Source: an uncultured Pelagibacteraceae bacterium
Lineage (GTDB): Bacteria > Pseudomonadota > Alphaproteobacteria > Pelagibacterales > Pelagibacteraceae
Length of the DNA stretch: 64,000 nucleotides
Direction: 5' to 3'
Assembly: GCA_902541285.1 (NCBI GenBank)
Contig: CACBQD010000001.1
Coordinates: 1-64,000 of the forward strand
This document shows, piece after piece, positions 63,561-64,000 of the stretch; position 1 is the stretch's first letter; each line of letters opens with the position of its first letter. The notes beneath the pieces were generated by a model. That model ran no database searches and was not told the DNA's origin. It saw nothing but the letters and a program-made list of their open reading frames with translations. The position numbers were made by a program, and so were the translations under genes.

Positions 63561-64000
63561 TAACTGCTGGTCCTGTTAAAACCCTATTCTCTAAATCTAT
63601 GTGAGCTTGTTTAGCTTCACTTAATTTATATTTTTTAGAAACTTCGATTTTTATTTTCCCTGAGAGAACAGCATCAAAAACCAACTTAGCAGATTTTTTT
63701 AATTCATCTCTTGTAATTGTATAATGCATTATGGACGGTCTTGTAAAAAAAAGACCTTTTGTATTTATATGTTTTTTGACATCTATAGTGTGAACATATC
63801 CAGATGCATTTCCAAATGCTACCATCATACCTCTAATTTTTAAACACTCTATTGATCCCTCAAAAGTTTTTGCTCCAACACCATCATAAACAACATCTAT
63901 TCCGTTTTTACCTACTATTTTTTCAACTTCTTCCACAAAATTATGATCTGTATAATTGATGACATGATGACACCCATTTTTTTTTGCTATTTCAACTTTT
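63550..64000 (-). CDS. Zinc-independent quinone oxidoreductase / medium-chain alcohol dehydrogenase (5' end cut off)
   Basis: The frame runs past the right window edge, so only the C-terminal 149 residues are seen. VEIAKKNGCHHVINYTDHNF is the second beta-alpha unit of the NADPH-binding domain. GIDVVYDGVGAKTFEGSIE, MMVAFGNASGYVHTI and LSEAKQAHIDLENRVLTGPAVI are the QOR block. The partner active site is off the window. It reduces quinones with NADPH. Its end overlaps the DUF2721 gene. Confidence 0.85.
   Translation of the reverse strand, partial: KVEIAKKNGCHHVINYTDHNFVEEVEKIVGKNGIDVVYDGVGAKTFEGSIECLKIRGMMVAFGNASGYVHTIDVKKHINTKGLFFTRPSIMHYTITRDELKKSAKLVFDAVLSGKIKIEVSKKYKLSEAKQAHIDLENRVLTGPAVIIP

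Overview
This window looks like the chromosome of a streamlined marine alphaproteobacterium of the SAR11 clade (Candidatus Pelagibacter or a close relative). The DNA is strongly AT-rich. Intergenic gaps are mostly zero to 100 bp, neighbouring genes often overlap by 1 to 30 bases, and lysine/isoleucine/asparagine codons are heavily used. The gene content is alphaproteobacterial: RegA, ChvG/ChvI, the ATP-synthase zeta inhibitor (DUF1476), BamF (DUF3035), DUF2093, TldD/PmbA and a short-chain fatty acyl (RamB/ScfR-type) regulator. I found no tRNA, rRNA, IS element, prophage, CRISPR array or toxin-antitoxin module. The species call is inference; no marker gene can be compared here.

Layout. 1-1112: end of a redox response regulator (RegA) facing a biotin transporter (BioY). 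1213-9648: polA, the ChvI/ChvG two-component pair, ahcY, tsaE, and an AmgK/MurU cell-wall recycling pair whose murU is frameshifted. 9654-12164: gpmA, then VanZ-like, ATP-synthase zeta, secreted nuclease and lytic transglycosylase genes. 12154-17568 (minus): a msrA-sseA-RND adaptor-RND pump run. 17603-25420: DMT exporter, AlkA glycosylase, two DUF1330 paralogues, then a purine-type phosphoribosyltransferase beside a BMP-family nucleoside/purine ABC importer, and a lipoprotein. 25453-34836: Hsp20, oligopeptidase B, a membrane J-protein, a GT9 glycosyltransferase, a DapA-like aldolase with a cyclopropane fatty acid synthase, an unrecognised lysine-rich coiled-coil protein, a TPR protein and the fatty-acyl regulator. 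34837-36411: repeat-rich divergent control region, a 53-residue ORF and isocitrate lyase. 36408-44369: DjlA, small membrane proteins, DCC protein, TldD/PmbA, YczE-like protein and TypA. 44617-48857: O-antigen ligase-like and FkbM methyltransferase genes, a duplicated terminator, and groEL/groES. 48980-55445: HAD hydrolase, ribF, ileS, lspA, bamF, pgi. 55434-64000: rsmD, purD, the lipid A/Kdo set lpxL-lpxK-waaA-msbA with ubiA, a DUF2721 protein and a cut-off quinone oxidoreductase.

How the genes work together. Envelope biogenesis is the largest theme: lipid A and Kdo transfer, MsbA, O-antigen ligation, GT9, BamF, LspA, peptidoglycan recycling, ChvG/I. A proteostasis theme (GroESL, Hsp20, two J-proteins, oligopeptidase B, TldD/E) includes two heat-shock-type promoters of identical geometry (CTTGAA, 16 bp, then a CCATAT-like box). 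The hsp20 leader can fold into a ROSE-like RNA thermometer. Carbon metabolism shows the glyoxylate shunt under a dedicated regulator with a visible operator array.

No wholly new multi-gene system is evident; most of the window is core genome. The observations most worth following are the hsp20 leader, the aceA control region with its small ORF, the murU homopolymer frameshift, the lysine-rich coiled-coil protein, the decayed second copy of the groEL tail and terminator, and the convergent gene pairs that share overlapping stop codons.
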